A program made the position numbers and the translations under genes. A model generated the notes under the pieces. It searched no databases. It was given only the letters and a program-made list of their open reading frames with translations, and was not told where the DNA came from. From Streptomyces sp. NRRL S-455 (GTDB lineage: Bacteria; Actinomycetota; Actinomycetes; Streptomycetales; Streptomycetaceae): a stretch of DNA of 64,000 nucleotides. Shown piece by piece: positions 39,329 to 46,660 of this stretch (position 1 is its first letter; every line of letters starts with the position of its first letter). The stretch spans positions 1 to 64,000 of the forward strand of contig NZ_JOCT01000007.1 in NCBI RefSeq assembly GCF_000717875.1, in the 5' to 3' direction.

Positions 39329-39946
39329 ATGGGCGGTGTGAACACGGCCGACCGCGCGGAGCGAGTCCCCAAGCAGGACCGCAGCCGGGCCACCCGGCAG
39401 CGGCTCCTGGAAGCCGCCGTCGCCTGCCTCGCGGAACACGGCTGGGCCGGTTCCACGGTCTCCGTCGTCGCCGAACGCGCCGGCGTCTCCCGCGGCGCCG
39501 CCCAGCACCACTTCCCGACCCGCGAGGACCTCTTCACGGCGGCCGTCGAGTACGTCGCCGAGGAACGCTCCACCGCCCTGCGCGCCCTGTTCCCGCAGGG
39601 CGCCGCCGGAGACCGCCACACGGTCGTCGCCGCCCTGGTCGACCTCTACACCGGACCGCTGTTCCGCGCGGCCCTCCACCTCTGGGTGGCCGCCTCCAAC
39701 GAGGACCAGCTCCGGCCCCGCGTCACCGAACTCGAATCCCGCGTGGGCCGCGAAACCCACCGCATAGCGGTCGACCTGCTCGGCGCCGACGAGACCGTCC
39801 CCGGCGTCCGCGAAACCGTCCAGGGCCTTCTCGACATGGCCCGCGGCCTGGGCCTCGCCAACCTCCTCACCGACGACGCGTCCCGCCGGGAAAGAGTGGT
39901 GGCGCAGTGGGCGGGGCTGCTGGAGGAGGCGCTGCGCCGCCCATAG
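39329..39946 (+). CDS. TetR-family regulator of catabolic operon
   Basis: The 205-residue protein has a TetR helix-turn-helix (RATRQRLLEAAVACLAEHGW and VAERAGVSRGAAQHHFPTRED) and a ligand-binding C-terminal domain. It starts 4 bp after the enoyl-CoA hydratase stop, so it is the last gene of the operon. It probably controls the operon in response to an acyl-CoA intermediate, binding the palindrome at 31327-31338; that link is inference. Confidence 0.9.
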   Translation: MGGVNTADRAERVPKQDRSRATRQRLLEAAVACLAEHGWAGSTVSVVAERAGVSRGAAQHHFPTREDLFTAAVEYVAEERSTALRALFPQGAAGDRHTVVAALVDLYTGPLFRAALHLWVAASNEDQLRPRVTELESRVGRETHRIAVDLLGADETVPGVRETVQGLLDMARGLGLANLLTDDASRRERVVAQWAGLLEEALRRP

Positions 39947-39964
39947 GAACCGCCCGGCGGCCGG

Positions 39965-40633
39965 TCACGGACTGAGCCGCTCCACCCGCCAGCTCCCGTC
40001 CGCCTGCTCCACGTACCGCAACCGGTCGTGCAGCCGGTTCTCGCGGCCCTGCCAGAACTCCACCGTCTGCGGGGCCACCCGGAAACCGCCCCAGTGCGGC
40101 GGCACCGGCACCTGCTCCCCCTCCGGGTAGCGCGCGGCCAGCTCGGCGTACCTCTCGTCGATGTCGGCGCGCGTGGCGATCACCGAGGACTGGGCACTGG
40201 CCCACGCGCCGAGCTGCGAGCCGTGCGGCCGGGTCCGGAAGTACGCCGCCGTCTCGTCCCGCCCGGTACGCCGCGCGACCCCGGTGACGATGACCTGCCG
40301 GGCCATCGGATGCCACGGGAACAGCAGCGAGACGTACGGGTTCTCCGCCAGGTCGCGTGCCTTGCGGGAGTCGTAGTTCGTGTAGAACACGAACCCCTGC
40401 TCGTCGAAGTGCTTCAGCAGCACCGTACGGGCGCTGGGCCGACCCTCGGCGTCGGCCGTCGAGACGACCATGGCGTTCGGCTCGAAGAGCCCGCCGTCCG
40501 TCGCGGCCTGCTTGAACCAGCGCGCGAACTGCTCGACGGGGGTGGCGGCCAGCTCGGTCTCGGAGAGCCCCTCGGCCCGGTAGTGCTTGCGCATCGAGGC
40601 CAGATCGAAGGGGGCGGCGTCGCGGTCGGTCAC
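39965..40633 (-). CDS. pdxH: Pyridoxamine/pyridoxine 5'-phosphate oxidase
   Basis: The 222-residue FMN enzyme oxidises pyridoxine or pyridoxamine phosphate to PLP. Family blocks are clear: [62 protein letters not shown], the [16 protein letters not shown] motif and the C-terminal [15 protein letters not shown] with ERLSP. The start is GTG at 40633; CAAGAT ends 6 bases before it and no ribosome site is seen, so it may be leaderless. Repeated GGCACTGAGTG elements lie just upstream. Confidence 0.95.
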   Translation of the reverse strand: MTDRDAAPFDLASMRKHYRAEGLSETELAATPVEQFARWFKQAATDGGLFEPNAMVVSTADAEGRPSARTVLLKHFDEQGFVFYTNYDSRKARDLAENPYVSLLFPWHPMARQVIVTGVARRTGRDETAAYFRTRPHGSQLGAWASAQSSVIATRADIDERYAELAARYPEGEQVPVPPHWGGFRVAPQTVEFWQGRENRLHDRLRYVEQADGSWRVERLSP

Positions 40634-40667
40634 CCGGTCATCTTGCCGTACCGACGGTGTCCTTCGT

Positions 40668-40716
40668 CACTGAGTGGCACTGAGTGCCGCGAAGTCTCCC
40701 CAACGGTGGCACTCAG
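40668..40716. promoter_or_regulatory. Repeated GGCACT elements between pdxH and citrate synthase genes
   Basis: CACTGAGTG occurs twice in tandem at 40668-40686, forming the perfect palindrome GGCACTGAGTGCC (40676-40688), and a further half-site GGCACTCAG follows at 40708-40716. The cluster covers the expected -35 region of pdxH and lies 200-250 bp before the citrate synthase start. The orientation and spacing do not fit the CIRCE element (GCACTC-N9-GAGTGC). Confidence 0.55.
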
Positions 40717-40921
40717 GGATATCGTTTCGGTGCCGTTGCGGTTGGGTGACCGCCAGCCGCACGGGGCATCACAGGGGGGAGACCGGCCCGGACCGCGAGT
40801 CGCCGCGCACGACCGTGGATCCATCGGACGGCCGCCCGCCCGCTTCACAAGCTGACTGACACATGGTCCGCCCCACCCCACACCAACACCATCTGTCACT
40901 TACATCACGAGGAGCCGCCTG

Positions 40922-42022
40922 ATGTCCGACTTCGTACCCGGGCTCGAGGGAGTCGTCGCGTTCGAGACGGAGATCGCCGAACCGGACAAGGAGGGCGGCG
41001 CCCTCCGGTACCGGGGCGTCGACATCGAGGACCTCGTCGGCCACGTCTCCTTCGGCAACGTCTGGGGCCTGCTCGTCGACGGCGCCTTCAACCCCGGCCT
41101 GCCGCCCGCCGAGCCCTTCCCCATCCCCGTGCACTCCGGCGACATCCGCGTCGACGTCCAGTCCGCCCTGGCGATGCTGGCCCCCGTCTGGGGCCTGAAA
41201 CCCCTCCTGGACATCGACGCCGAGCAGGCCCGCGACGACCTGGCACGAGCCGCCGTCATGGCCCTGTCCTACGTCGCCCAGTCGGCCCGCGGCCAGGGCC
41301 TGCCCATGGTCCCGCAGCGTGAGATCGACAAGGCCCACTCCGTCGTCGAACGCTTCATGATCCGCTGGCGCGGCGAGCCCGACCCCAAGCACGTGGCGGC
41401 GGTGGACGCGTACTGGACGAGCGCCGCGGAACACGGCATGAACGCGTCCACCTTCACGGCCCGCGTGATCGCCTCGACGGGCGCGGACGTCGCGGCGGCC
41501 CTCTCCGGCGCCGTGGGCGCCATGTCCGGCCCCCTGCACGGCGGCGCCCCCTCCCGGGTCCTCGGCATGATCGAGGAGATCGAGCGCACGGGAGACGCCG
41601 AGGCCTACGTCAAGAACGCCCTCGACAAGGGCGAACGCCTCATGGGCTTCGGCCACCGCGTCTACCGCGCCGAGGACCCGAGGGCCCGGGTCCTGCGCCG
41701 CACCGCCCGCGAACTGGGCGCCCCCCGCTTCGAGGTCGCCGAGGCCCTCGAAAAGGCCGCCCTCGCCGAACTCCACGCCCGCCGCCCCGACCGCGTCCTC
41801 GCCACGAACGTCGAGTTCTGGGCGGCCATCGTCCTGGACTTCGCCCAGGTCCCGGCCCACATGTTCACGTCCATGTTCACCTGCGCCCGCACGGCCGGCT
41901 GGTCCGCCCACATCCTCGAACAGAAGCGCACCGGCCGCCTCGTCCGCCCCTCGGCCCGCTACACCGGCCCCGGCTCCCGCAACCCGCGCGAGATCGAGGG
42001 CTACGGGGACATCGCCCACTGA
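40922..42022 (+). CDS. Citrate synthase-like protein
   Basis: The 366-residue protein is of the citrate synthase 2 type. The helix around SGPLHGGAPSRVL and the motif MGFGHRVYRAEDPRA supply the two catalytic histidines. The third catalytic residue, Asp in the usual NVDFYSG motif, is replaced by Glu298 in ATNVEFWAAIVLD. GAGGAG is 8 bases before the ATG. The family also includes methylcitrate synthases. Because of the Asp-to-Glu change I would not assume normal citrate synthase kinetics. A bidirectional terminator follows. Confidence 0.9.
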   Translation: MSDFVPGLEGVVAFETEIAEPDKEGGALRYRGVDIEDLVGHVSFGNVWGLLVDGAFNPGLPPAEPFPIPVHSGDIRVDVQSALAMLAPVWGLKPLLDIDAEQARDDLARAAVMALSYVAQSARGQGLPMVPQREIDKAHSVVERFMIRWRGEPDPKHVAAVDAYWTSAAEHGMNASTFTARVIASTGADVAAALSGAVGAMSGPLHGGAPSRVLGMIEEIERTGDAEAYVKNALDKGERLMGFGHRVYRAEDPRARVLRRTARELGAPRFEVAEALEKAALAELHARRPDRVLATNVEFWAAIVLDFAQVPAHMFTSMFTCARTAGWSAHILEQKRTGRLVRPSARYTGPGSRNPREIEGYGDIAH

Positions 42023-42034
42023 TCCGACGGCCGC

Positions 42035-42064
42035 ACGGCCTCACCCGGCACCGGGTGAGGCCGT
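42035..42064. terminator. Bidirectional terminator
   Basis: A perfect 14-bp stem (ACGGCCTCACCCGG) lies between the convergent citrate synthase and HIT-like genes. The stop codon of the HIT-like gene (42041-42043) lies in the stem. Confidence 0.8.
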
Positions 42065-42550
42065 CAGCACGTCCCGCCCGGCGAGCCGGTCCAGCTCCTC
42101 ACCGATCGCCTCCCGCAGCCGGTCGTGCCGCACCCCGAGCGCGTACCGCTCCTCGCTCCACATCGCACGCGGGTAGAGCCACACCGGCAGCCGCACGAGA
42201 TCCTCGGGCTCCCAGTCGTACCGCGGCCACACGTGCGCGTGCAGGAACCCGTCGGCGTTCCCGAGGATCTCCAGATTGACCCGCCGAAACCCCGCTTCCA
42301 CCCGCCGGCAGGCCCGCTCGACGGCCTCCCCCAGCCGGTCCATGTCCCCCAGAAACGCCAGCCGGCTGCTCCTCGGCAACTCGGACAACCGCTGGACCCC
42401 GGGATCGTCCGTCAACAGCACCGAGTAACCGGGCAGGAACTGCACATCGCCGATCGCCGCGAACCCGGCGTCCAGCCTGCGCATCACGGCCGGATTCTCA
42501 CCCCGCAGCGCACTCCCGACCCGATCGTCGCGCCACTCGTCCACCGCCAT
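42041..42550 (-). CDS. HIT-like protein
   Basis: The 169-residue protein has a histidine-triad-like motif LHAHVWPRYDWEP, related to the HxHxH pattern of HIT nucleotide hydrolases, preceded by a region (FLPGYSVLLTDDP) common in diadenosine-polyphosphate hydrolase-like proteins. The triad is incomplete (HAHVW), so activity on nucleotides is uncertain. GGGGG lies 4 bases before the ATG. A leader of about 235 bases with its own promoter, a 12-codon ORF and a structured element precedes it. Confidence 0.75.
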   Translation of the reverse strand: MAVDEWRDDRVGSALRGENPAVMRRLDAGFAAIGDVQFLPGYSVLLTDDPGVQRLSELPRSSRLAFLGDMDRLGEAVERACRRVEAGFRRVNLEILGNADGFLHAHVWPRYDWEPEDLVRLPVWLYPRAMWSEERYALGVRHDRLREAIGEELDRLAGRDVLTASPGAG

Positions 42551-42579
42551 CGCCCCCTGAGGCTCCCGAAAACGCAGAC

Positions 42580-42640
42580 GACCCGCGAGTCTGGTTCCTC
42601 CGGAGAGGAGCCGGCCGGACGTACCGGCGACTCGCGGGTC
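42580..42640 (-). ncRNA. Three-way-junction RNA element in HIT-gene leader
   Basis: On the minus strand a perfect 12-bp helix (GACCCGCGAGTC with GACTCGCGGGTC) closes a junction that holds two further perfect hairpins: GCCGG-TACGT-CCGGC and TCCTC-TCCG-GAGGA. GTTTTC follows within 11 bases, so the element may act as a terminator or attenuator directly upstream of the HIT-like gene. Confidence 0.6.
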
Positions 42641-42720
42641 GGGTGACTGCTGGAGTTTGGGCCGGCTGCGCGTTCGCTCACGCGCTGGTCCGGCACCGCA
42701 CTGTGTGTGGTGTCGGGCCG

Positions 42721-42759
42721 CTAGCCCGCAGCCACCTCACGCGTCCGGTTCTCATACAT
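42721..42759 (-). CDS. 12-codon upstream ORF (leader peptide)
   Basis: ATG at 42759 opens the peptide MYENRTREVAAG, ending in TAG at 42721. AGGGAGGTGG lies about 11 bases upstream. The stop codon falls in the loop of a short hairpin (CGGGC-TAGCG-GCCCG), a layout in which ribosome position could change RNA folding. It lies between the leader promoter and the three-way-junction element. Translation is inferred. Confidence 0.5.
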   Translation of the reverse strand: MYENRTREVAAG

Positions 42760-42792
42760 CTGCCGAACCACCTCCCTTCTCGTGTACCTGGA

Positions 42793-42822
42793 ACCCTAGG
42801 AAACCGCCCGGCCCCGCATCAA
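42793..42822 (-). promoter_or_regulatory. Sigma-70-like promoter of HIT-gene leader
   Basis: On the minus strand TTGATG (42822-42817) and TAGGGT (42798-42793) are separated by 18 bp, giving a predicted transcript start near 42786 and a leader of about 235 bases before the HIT-like gene. Confidence 0.6.
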
Positions 42823-42999
42823 CCGATTTTCTGAGACCTTGACTCCGGCTCCCGGCACGTTGACGTCGCGATCGCCGCCGTACAACGATTCCTGCAATGT
42901 TGTGGGAACCCGGTGTGCGTTGGGTCACGTTCCAGTTGAATGATTGCAAGTAGCGAACCGACGTGCCGTACGTGCGGACGCAGCCTGCAGGGGGTCCAG

Positions 43000-44403
43000 G
43001 TGAGTGCTTCCCGGCGTAGTGGGACCACCGACGAACTGGGGCCGGACGAGCCCGGGCGGGACGGTTCGGACCCGGGTGGTCCGGATCTGCTTGCCGCCCT
43101 GCTCGACGGTATGGACGCGGCGCTGTGCGCCTTCGACGCCGACGGGGTCGTGACCCACTGGAATCGTGAGGCCGAGCGGATCCTGGGGTGGAGCGCGGAC
43201 GAGGCCGTGGGGCGGCGCGGGCTGGCCGGGTGGGCCGTGCGCAGCGCGGACGCCGAGGAGGTCGAGGGCCGGCTGCTGGCGGCGATGCACGCCCCGGGGC
43301 GTCAGGTGCACGAGTTCGCGCTGCTGACGAAGGACGGCGGGCGGGTGCTCGTGCGGACGCAGTCGGCGGTGGTGCGGGGGCCCGACGGGAAGCCGGTGGG
43401 TGTGTACTGCGCCTTCAGCGAGGTGCACACGCAGATCGATCTGGAGCGGTCGATCGCGTTGAGCGAGGCGCTGTTCGAGGACGCCGGCTGGGGTGTCGTG
43501 CTCGTGGACGTCGATCTGCGGCCGGCCGTGGTGAACGTGCACGCGGCCCGGGCGCTGGGCACGGGGCGTACGTCCGTGCTGGGGCGGCCGCTCGGGGAGC
43601 TGCTGTCGCAGGGTGTGGAGGAGCTGGAGAGCGCGCTGCAGCATGTGCTGGCGGAGGGTGCGCCGCCCGCGCCGGCCGAGGTGTGGGTGACGGTGCGGAC
43701 GCCGGAGGGGGAGCGGCGGCGCTGCTGGCGGAGCGGGTTCGTGCGGCTGGCTTCGCCGCTCGCGGAGGAGCCGGTGCCGTTGGGTGTGGGCTGGCTGTTC
43801 CAGGACGTGACGGAGGCCAAGCAGGGCGAGCAGGAGGCGTCGCTGCTGCGGTTCCGTGCGCAGCAGCTGCACCGGGCGTCGCGGGCGGCGGCCGAGTGCG
43901 AGGATCCGGTGGAGGCGGCGACCGTCCACCTGGACTTCGCGCTGGCCGGGTTCGCGGACCACGCGCTGATCGACCGGGTGGCCGGGGGTCCGCTGGCGGA
44001 TGCGGAGTCCGGGGGGCCGGTGCGGCTGGTGCGGGTCGCCGCGACTCCGTCCGGTGCGCCGGGTCCGAGCAAGGTCGCGGGCCGGGCGGGCCTGCCGGTG
44101 CGGTATGCCGAGGGGCATCCGGCGTTGCAGTGCGTGGAGCGGGTCGGGGCGCTCCGGGCGAGCGCGGGGGCGGTACCGGCCGAGGAGGCCCGGGAGTGGG
44201 CTCTGGCCCGGCAGTGGCCGCCGGACGCGGTGCACGCCCTGTGCGCGGTGCTGCGCAGCCGGGGTCGGACGCTGGGCGTCGTGACGTTCCTGCGGGGTGC
44301 GGGGCGCAGTGCCTTCGAGCGGTCCGACGCGATGTACGCGGAGGACGTGGCGGTCCGGATCGCGGCGGCGCTGGATCTCGCGGGGTTGTCCGGCGCGGAG
44401 TGA
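43000..44403 (+). CDS. PAS-PAS-GAF sensory protein without output domain
   Basis: The 467-residue protein has a PAS domain (ALLDGMDAALCAFDADGVVTHWNREAERILGWSADEAVGRR), a second PAS-like domain (ALSEALFEDAGWGVVLVDVDLRPAVVN to GVGWLFQDVTEAKQG), a short coiled region, and a GAF-like C-terminal domain. No kinase, phosphatase or helix-turn-helix follows, so it would have to signal through a partner. GGGGG precedes the GTG at 43000; an in-frame ATG at 42940 would add MIASSEPTCRTCGR. The stop codon lies in a 30-bp tandem repeat. Confidence 0.8.
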   Translation: MSASRRSGTTDELGPDEPGRDGSDPGGPDLLAALLDGMDAALCAFDADGVVTHWNREAERILGWSADEAVGRRGLAGWAVRSADAEEVEGRLLAAMHAPGRQVHEFALLTKDGGRVLVRTQSAVVRGPDGKPVGVYCAFSEVHTQIDLERSIALSEALFEDAGWGVVLVDVDLRPAVVNVHAARALGTGRTSVLGRPLGELLSQGVEELESALQHVLAEGAPPAPAEVWVTVRTPEGERRRCWRSGFVRLASPLAEEPVPLGVGWLFQDVTEAKQGEQEASLLRFRAQQLHRASRAAAECEDPVEAATVHLDFALAGFADHALIDRVAGGPLADAESGGPVRLVRVAATPSGAPGPSKVAGRAGLPVRYAEGHPALQCVERVGALRASAGAVPAEEAREWALARQWPPDAVHALCAVLRSRGRTLGVVTFLRGAGRSAFERSDAMYAEDVAVRIAAALDLAGLSGAE

Positions 44404-44470
44404 CGTGTCGCGGGGCTGTCCGGCGCGGAGTGACGTGTCGAGGGGCTGTCCGGCGCGGAGTGATGTGACG
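44381..44470 (+). repeat. Three 30-bp tandem repeats across a stop codon
   Basis: Units start at 44381, 44411 and 44441 and share GTCCGGCGCGGAGTGA. The stop codon of the PAS gene (44401-44403) lies in the first unit and TGA recurs in the same place of the others, so the repeats do not extend the protein. The SIS gene ends at 44502 on the other strand. Confidence 0.85.
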
Positions 44471-44501
44471 GGGAGGGGCCCGGGGCCCGGGGCGGTTCGT
44501 C

Positions 44502-45257
44502 TCAGCGCCGGTAGTAGATGCGGTCCGCGTACTGCTCCATCACGCGCGCGTTCCAGTCGTGGCCCCCGTCGACGTTCCCGGAGCGCAGCAGAGGGGGTTC
44601 GGTGCCGCGGTCGGCGAGGGTGGTGGCCGTGGTCGCCATGACGGCCTGGAGGAGGGCCGAGGTGACGACGGTGGAGGCGGGGGCGAAGGGGGCGGGCACC
44701 TTGTCGTGGGTGAGTTCCGCGTCGCCGACCGCGATCTTCGAGTCGAGGACGAGGTCGCAGTGGTCCTTGAGGAAGGTTCCCGAGGCGTGCCGGGACTCGG
44801 TCTGCGAGGCGTATGCCACCGAGGTCACGCCGATGACCTTCACGCCCAGGGCGCGTGCGTGCACGGCCATCTCGACGGGGAGGGCGTTGCGCCCGGAGAG
44901 GGAGATGATCAGCAGGGCGTCGCCGGCGCGGAGCGGGGAGCTGTCCAGGACGGCGCTCGCGAGGCCGTCGACGCGTTCGAGGGCGGAGCCGAGCGGTGCG
45001 GGCATGACGTCGACGCCGACGACGCCCGGCACGGCGAGCAGGTTCATGAGTGCGAGGCCGCCGGCGCGGTAGACGAGGTCCTGGGCGGCGAGGGAGGAGT
45101 GTCCGGCGCCGAAGGCGAAGAGGCGGCCCCCGTCGGTGACGGTGTCGGCGAGGAGCGTCCCGGCTGCCGCGATGCTGTCGGCCTCCTCGTCGCGGATCCG
45201 CTGCAGCAGGCCGATCGCGGCGTCGAGGAACTGGCCGGCCGGGGCGCGGTCGCTCAT
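44502..45257 (-). CDS. nagS: SIS-domain phosphosugar protein, NagS-like
   Basis: This 251-residue protein has one SIS (sugar isomerase) domain: GGRLFAFGAGHSSLAAQDLVYRAGG and DALLIISLSGRNALPVEMAVHARALGVKVIGVTS. It resembles the S. coelicolor protein next to dmdR1 (SCO4393) that, as I recall, was reported as NagS, an enzyme acting on N-acetylglucosamine-6-phosphate and linked to aminosugar toxicity. AAGGGAA precedes the ATG. A DasR-like site lies 47 bp upstream, which fits aminosugar control. The identification rests on memory of synteny and on the domain. Confidence 0.7.
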   Translation of the reverse strand: MSDRAPAGQFLDAAIGLLQRIRDEEADSIAAAGTLLADTVTDGGRLFAFGAGHSSLAAQDLVYRAGGLALMNLLAVPGVVGVDVMPAPLGSALERVDGLASAVLDSSPLRAGDALLIISLSGRNALPVEMAVHARALGVKVIGVTSVAYASQTESRHASGTFLKDHCDLVLDSKIAVGDAELTHDKVPAPFAPASTVVTSALLQAVMATTATTLADRGTEPPLLRSGNVDGGHDWNARVMEQYADRIYYRR

Positions 45258-45303
45258 ACGGTTCCCTTCAGGGGCCTCGGTGGGCTTGTGTCGCGCATCA
45301 CGG

Positions 45304-45319
45304 TGCGGTCTGGACCAGT
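45304..45319. promoter_or_regulatory. DasR-like (dre) site
   Basis: TGCGGTCTGGACCAGT matches 12 of 16 positions of the DasR element ACTGGTCTAGACCAGT, with the core GGTCTGGACC. It lies 47 bp before the SIS gene start. Confidence 0.6.
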
Positions 45320-45522
45320 GCGGTGTCAATACGGCCGTGTGGGGGCGTCCCGAGCGCCGGGAGTTCCTGGAGAGGGCGGCTGTACCCGTTCCCGGGGCGT
45401 CGTAACCTCCGCTGTGCCTCCGGCGGCACGGTTGTCGGTGGTATCCGGCAGAATTGGGTCGAGGGCCAGCGCACGCGCCGGTGAGCCGTCCAGCCTCCGG
45501 CAGATCTCATCGAGGGGCACGT

Positions 45523-46215
45523 ATGTCCGGACTGATCGACACCACGGAGATGTATCTCCGCACCATCCTCGAGCTGGAGGAAGAGGGTGTGGTCCCCATG
45601 CGCGCCCGTATCGCCGAGCGGCTCGACCAGAGCGGCCCGACGGTGAGCCAGACGGTGGCGCGGATGGAGCGTGACGGTCTGGTGTCCGTCGCCAGTGACC
45701 GGCATCTGGAGCTCACCGACGAGGGCCGCCGTCTCGCCACGCGTGTGATGCGCAAGCACCGGCTCGCGGAGTGTCTGCTGGTCGACGTGATCGGTCTGGA
45801 GTGGGAGCAGGTCCATGCCGAGGCGTGCCGCTGGGAGCATGTGATGAGCGAGGCCGTGGAGCGCCGCGTCCTGGAGCTGCTGCGGCACCCGACGGAGTCG
45901 CCGTACGGCAACCCGATCCCGGGTCTGGAGGAGCTCGGCGAGAAGGACGGCGCGGACCCGTTCCTGGACGAGGGCATGGTGTCGCTGGCCACGCTCGACC
46001 CGGGTGCCGAGGGCAAGACGGTGGTGGTGCGCCGGATCGGTGAGCCGATCCAGACGGATGCGCAGTTGATGTACACGCTGCGGCGGGCGGGCGTGCAGCC
46101 CGGCTCGGTGGTGAGTGTGACCGAGTCGGCGGGTGGTGTGCTGGTCGGCAGCGGTGGTGAGGCGGCCGAGCTGGAGGCGGACATCGCTTCCCATGTGTTC
46201 GTCGCCAAGCCCTGA
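45523..46215 (+). CDS. dmdR1: DtxR-family iron-dependent repressor DmdR1
   Basis: The 230-residue protein is a full-length DtxR/IdeR repressor that binds Fe(II) and shuts off siderophore genes. Metal ligands align at the DtxR numbering: Met10, Cys102, Glu105 and His106 for the primary site, and His79, Glu83 and His98 for the ancillary site. The helix-turn-helix is near residues 27-50 (RARIAERLDQSGPTVSQTVARMER), and an SH3-like domain ends the protein. GAGGGG precedes the ATG. The minus strand is also open across the gene, as reported for adm in S. coelicolor. Confidence 0.93.
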   Translation: MSGLIDTTEMYLRTILELEEEGVVPMRARIAERLDQSGPTVSQTVARMERDGLVSVASDRHLELTDEGRRLATRVMRKHRLAECLLVDVIGLEWEQVHAEACRWEHVMSEAVERRVLELLRHPTESPYGNPIPGLEELGEKDGADPFLDEGMVSLATLDPGAEGKTVVVRRIGEPIQTDAQLMYTLRRAGVQPGSVVSVTESAGGVLVGSGGEAAELEADIASHVFVAKP

Positions 46216-46450
46216 GGCGGCGGCTCGTCGGTTCGAGGCCGGCGCCGACTCCCGTTTCGCAGGGGGTGCTCGGGGCGTTGGCGTGATCCCGTCGAATCCG
46301 GTATTCGGTCCGTCGAATGGCAGCGCTCGCGCGGTTCCCGTGCGACGCTGTCGCGTGGGGCATATGACCTGAGGGGCTCTTGGCCGCGGCTCGACAGCGA
46401 TGTCGCCCGGCCGGGGAGGGGGCGGGAGGATGTGCCGTGGAGATGGGGAA

Positions 46451-46478
46451 GGCCCCGGCGCCGTGTGGCGCCGGGGCC
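46451..46478 (+). terminator. Hairpin terminator downstream of dmdR1
   Basis: A perfect 12-bp stem (GGCCCCGGCGCC) with a GTGT loop lies 235 bp after dmdR1. Confidence 0.7.
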
Positions 46479-46644
46479 TGTCCTCCCCTGTGCTGACCCG
46501 GAGCCCCGAGCTCTCAGGGTCATTCCCCTCGGACCGGTTTCCCCGAGCGGTCCGCCTCCCGCTGAAGATCTCCCCCCGGCAGCGGCGATCAATCCCCGGG
46601 GATGGTCACTCGAACGAGGGGTGTTGCCCGCGACAAGCGCATTC

Positions 46645-46660
46645 TCGAATGGGCATTCGA
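46645..46660. promoter_or_regulatory. 16-bp palindrome upstream of hydrolase gene
   Basis: TCGAATGGGCATTCGA has 7-bp arms around GG. It resembles an actinobacterial LexA box (TCGAAC-N4-GTTCGA) except that C/G at the inner arm ends are T/A, so LexA binding is doubtful. Confidence 0.4.

Larger units (their letters stand above)
42551..42999. other. 449-bp intergenic region between HIT-like and PAS genes
   Basis: This stretch has no protein gene longer than the 12-codon ORF at 42721-42759. It holds, on the minus strand, a promoter (42793-42822), the leader with a three-way-junction element (42580-42640), and a perfect hairpin GCGCGTTCGCTCACGCGC (42668-42685). On the plus strand TTGACG (42860-42865) with AACGAT (42884-42889) could be the promoter of the PAS gene. 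Confidence 0.6.

Noticed and set aside
40676..40716. CIRCE/HrcA operator
   Set aside because: CIRCE needs GCACTC-N9-GAGTGC; here the half-sites are adjacent or point away from each other.
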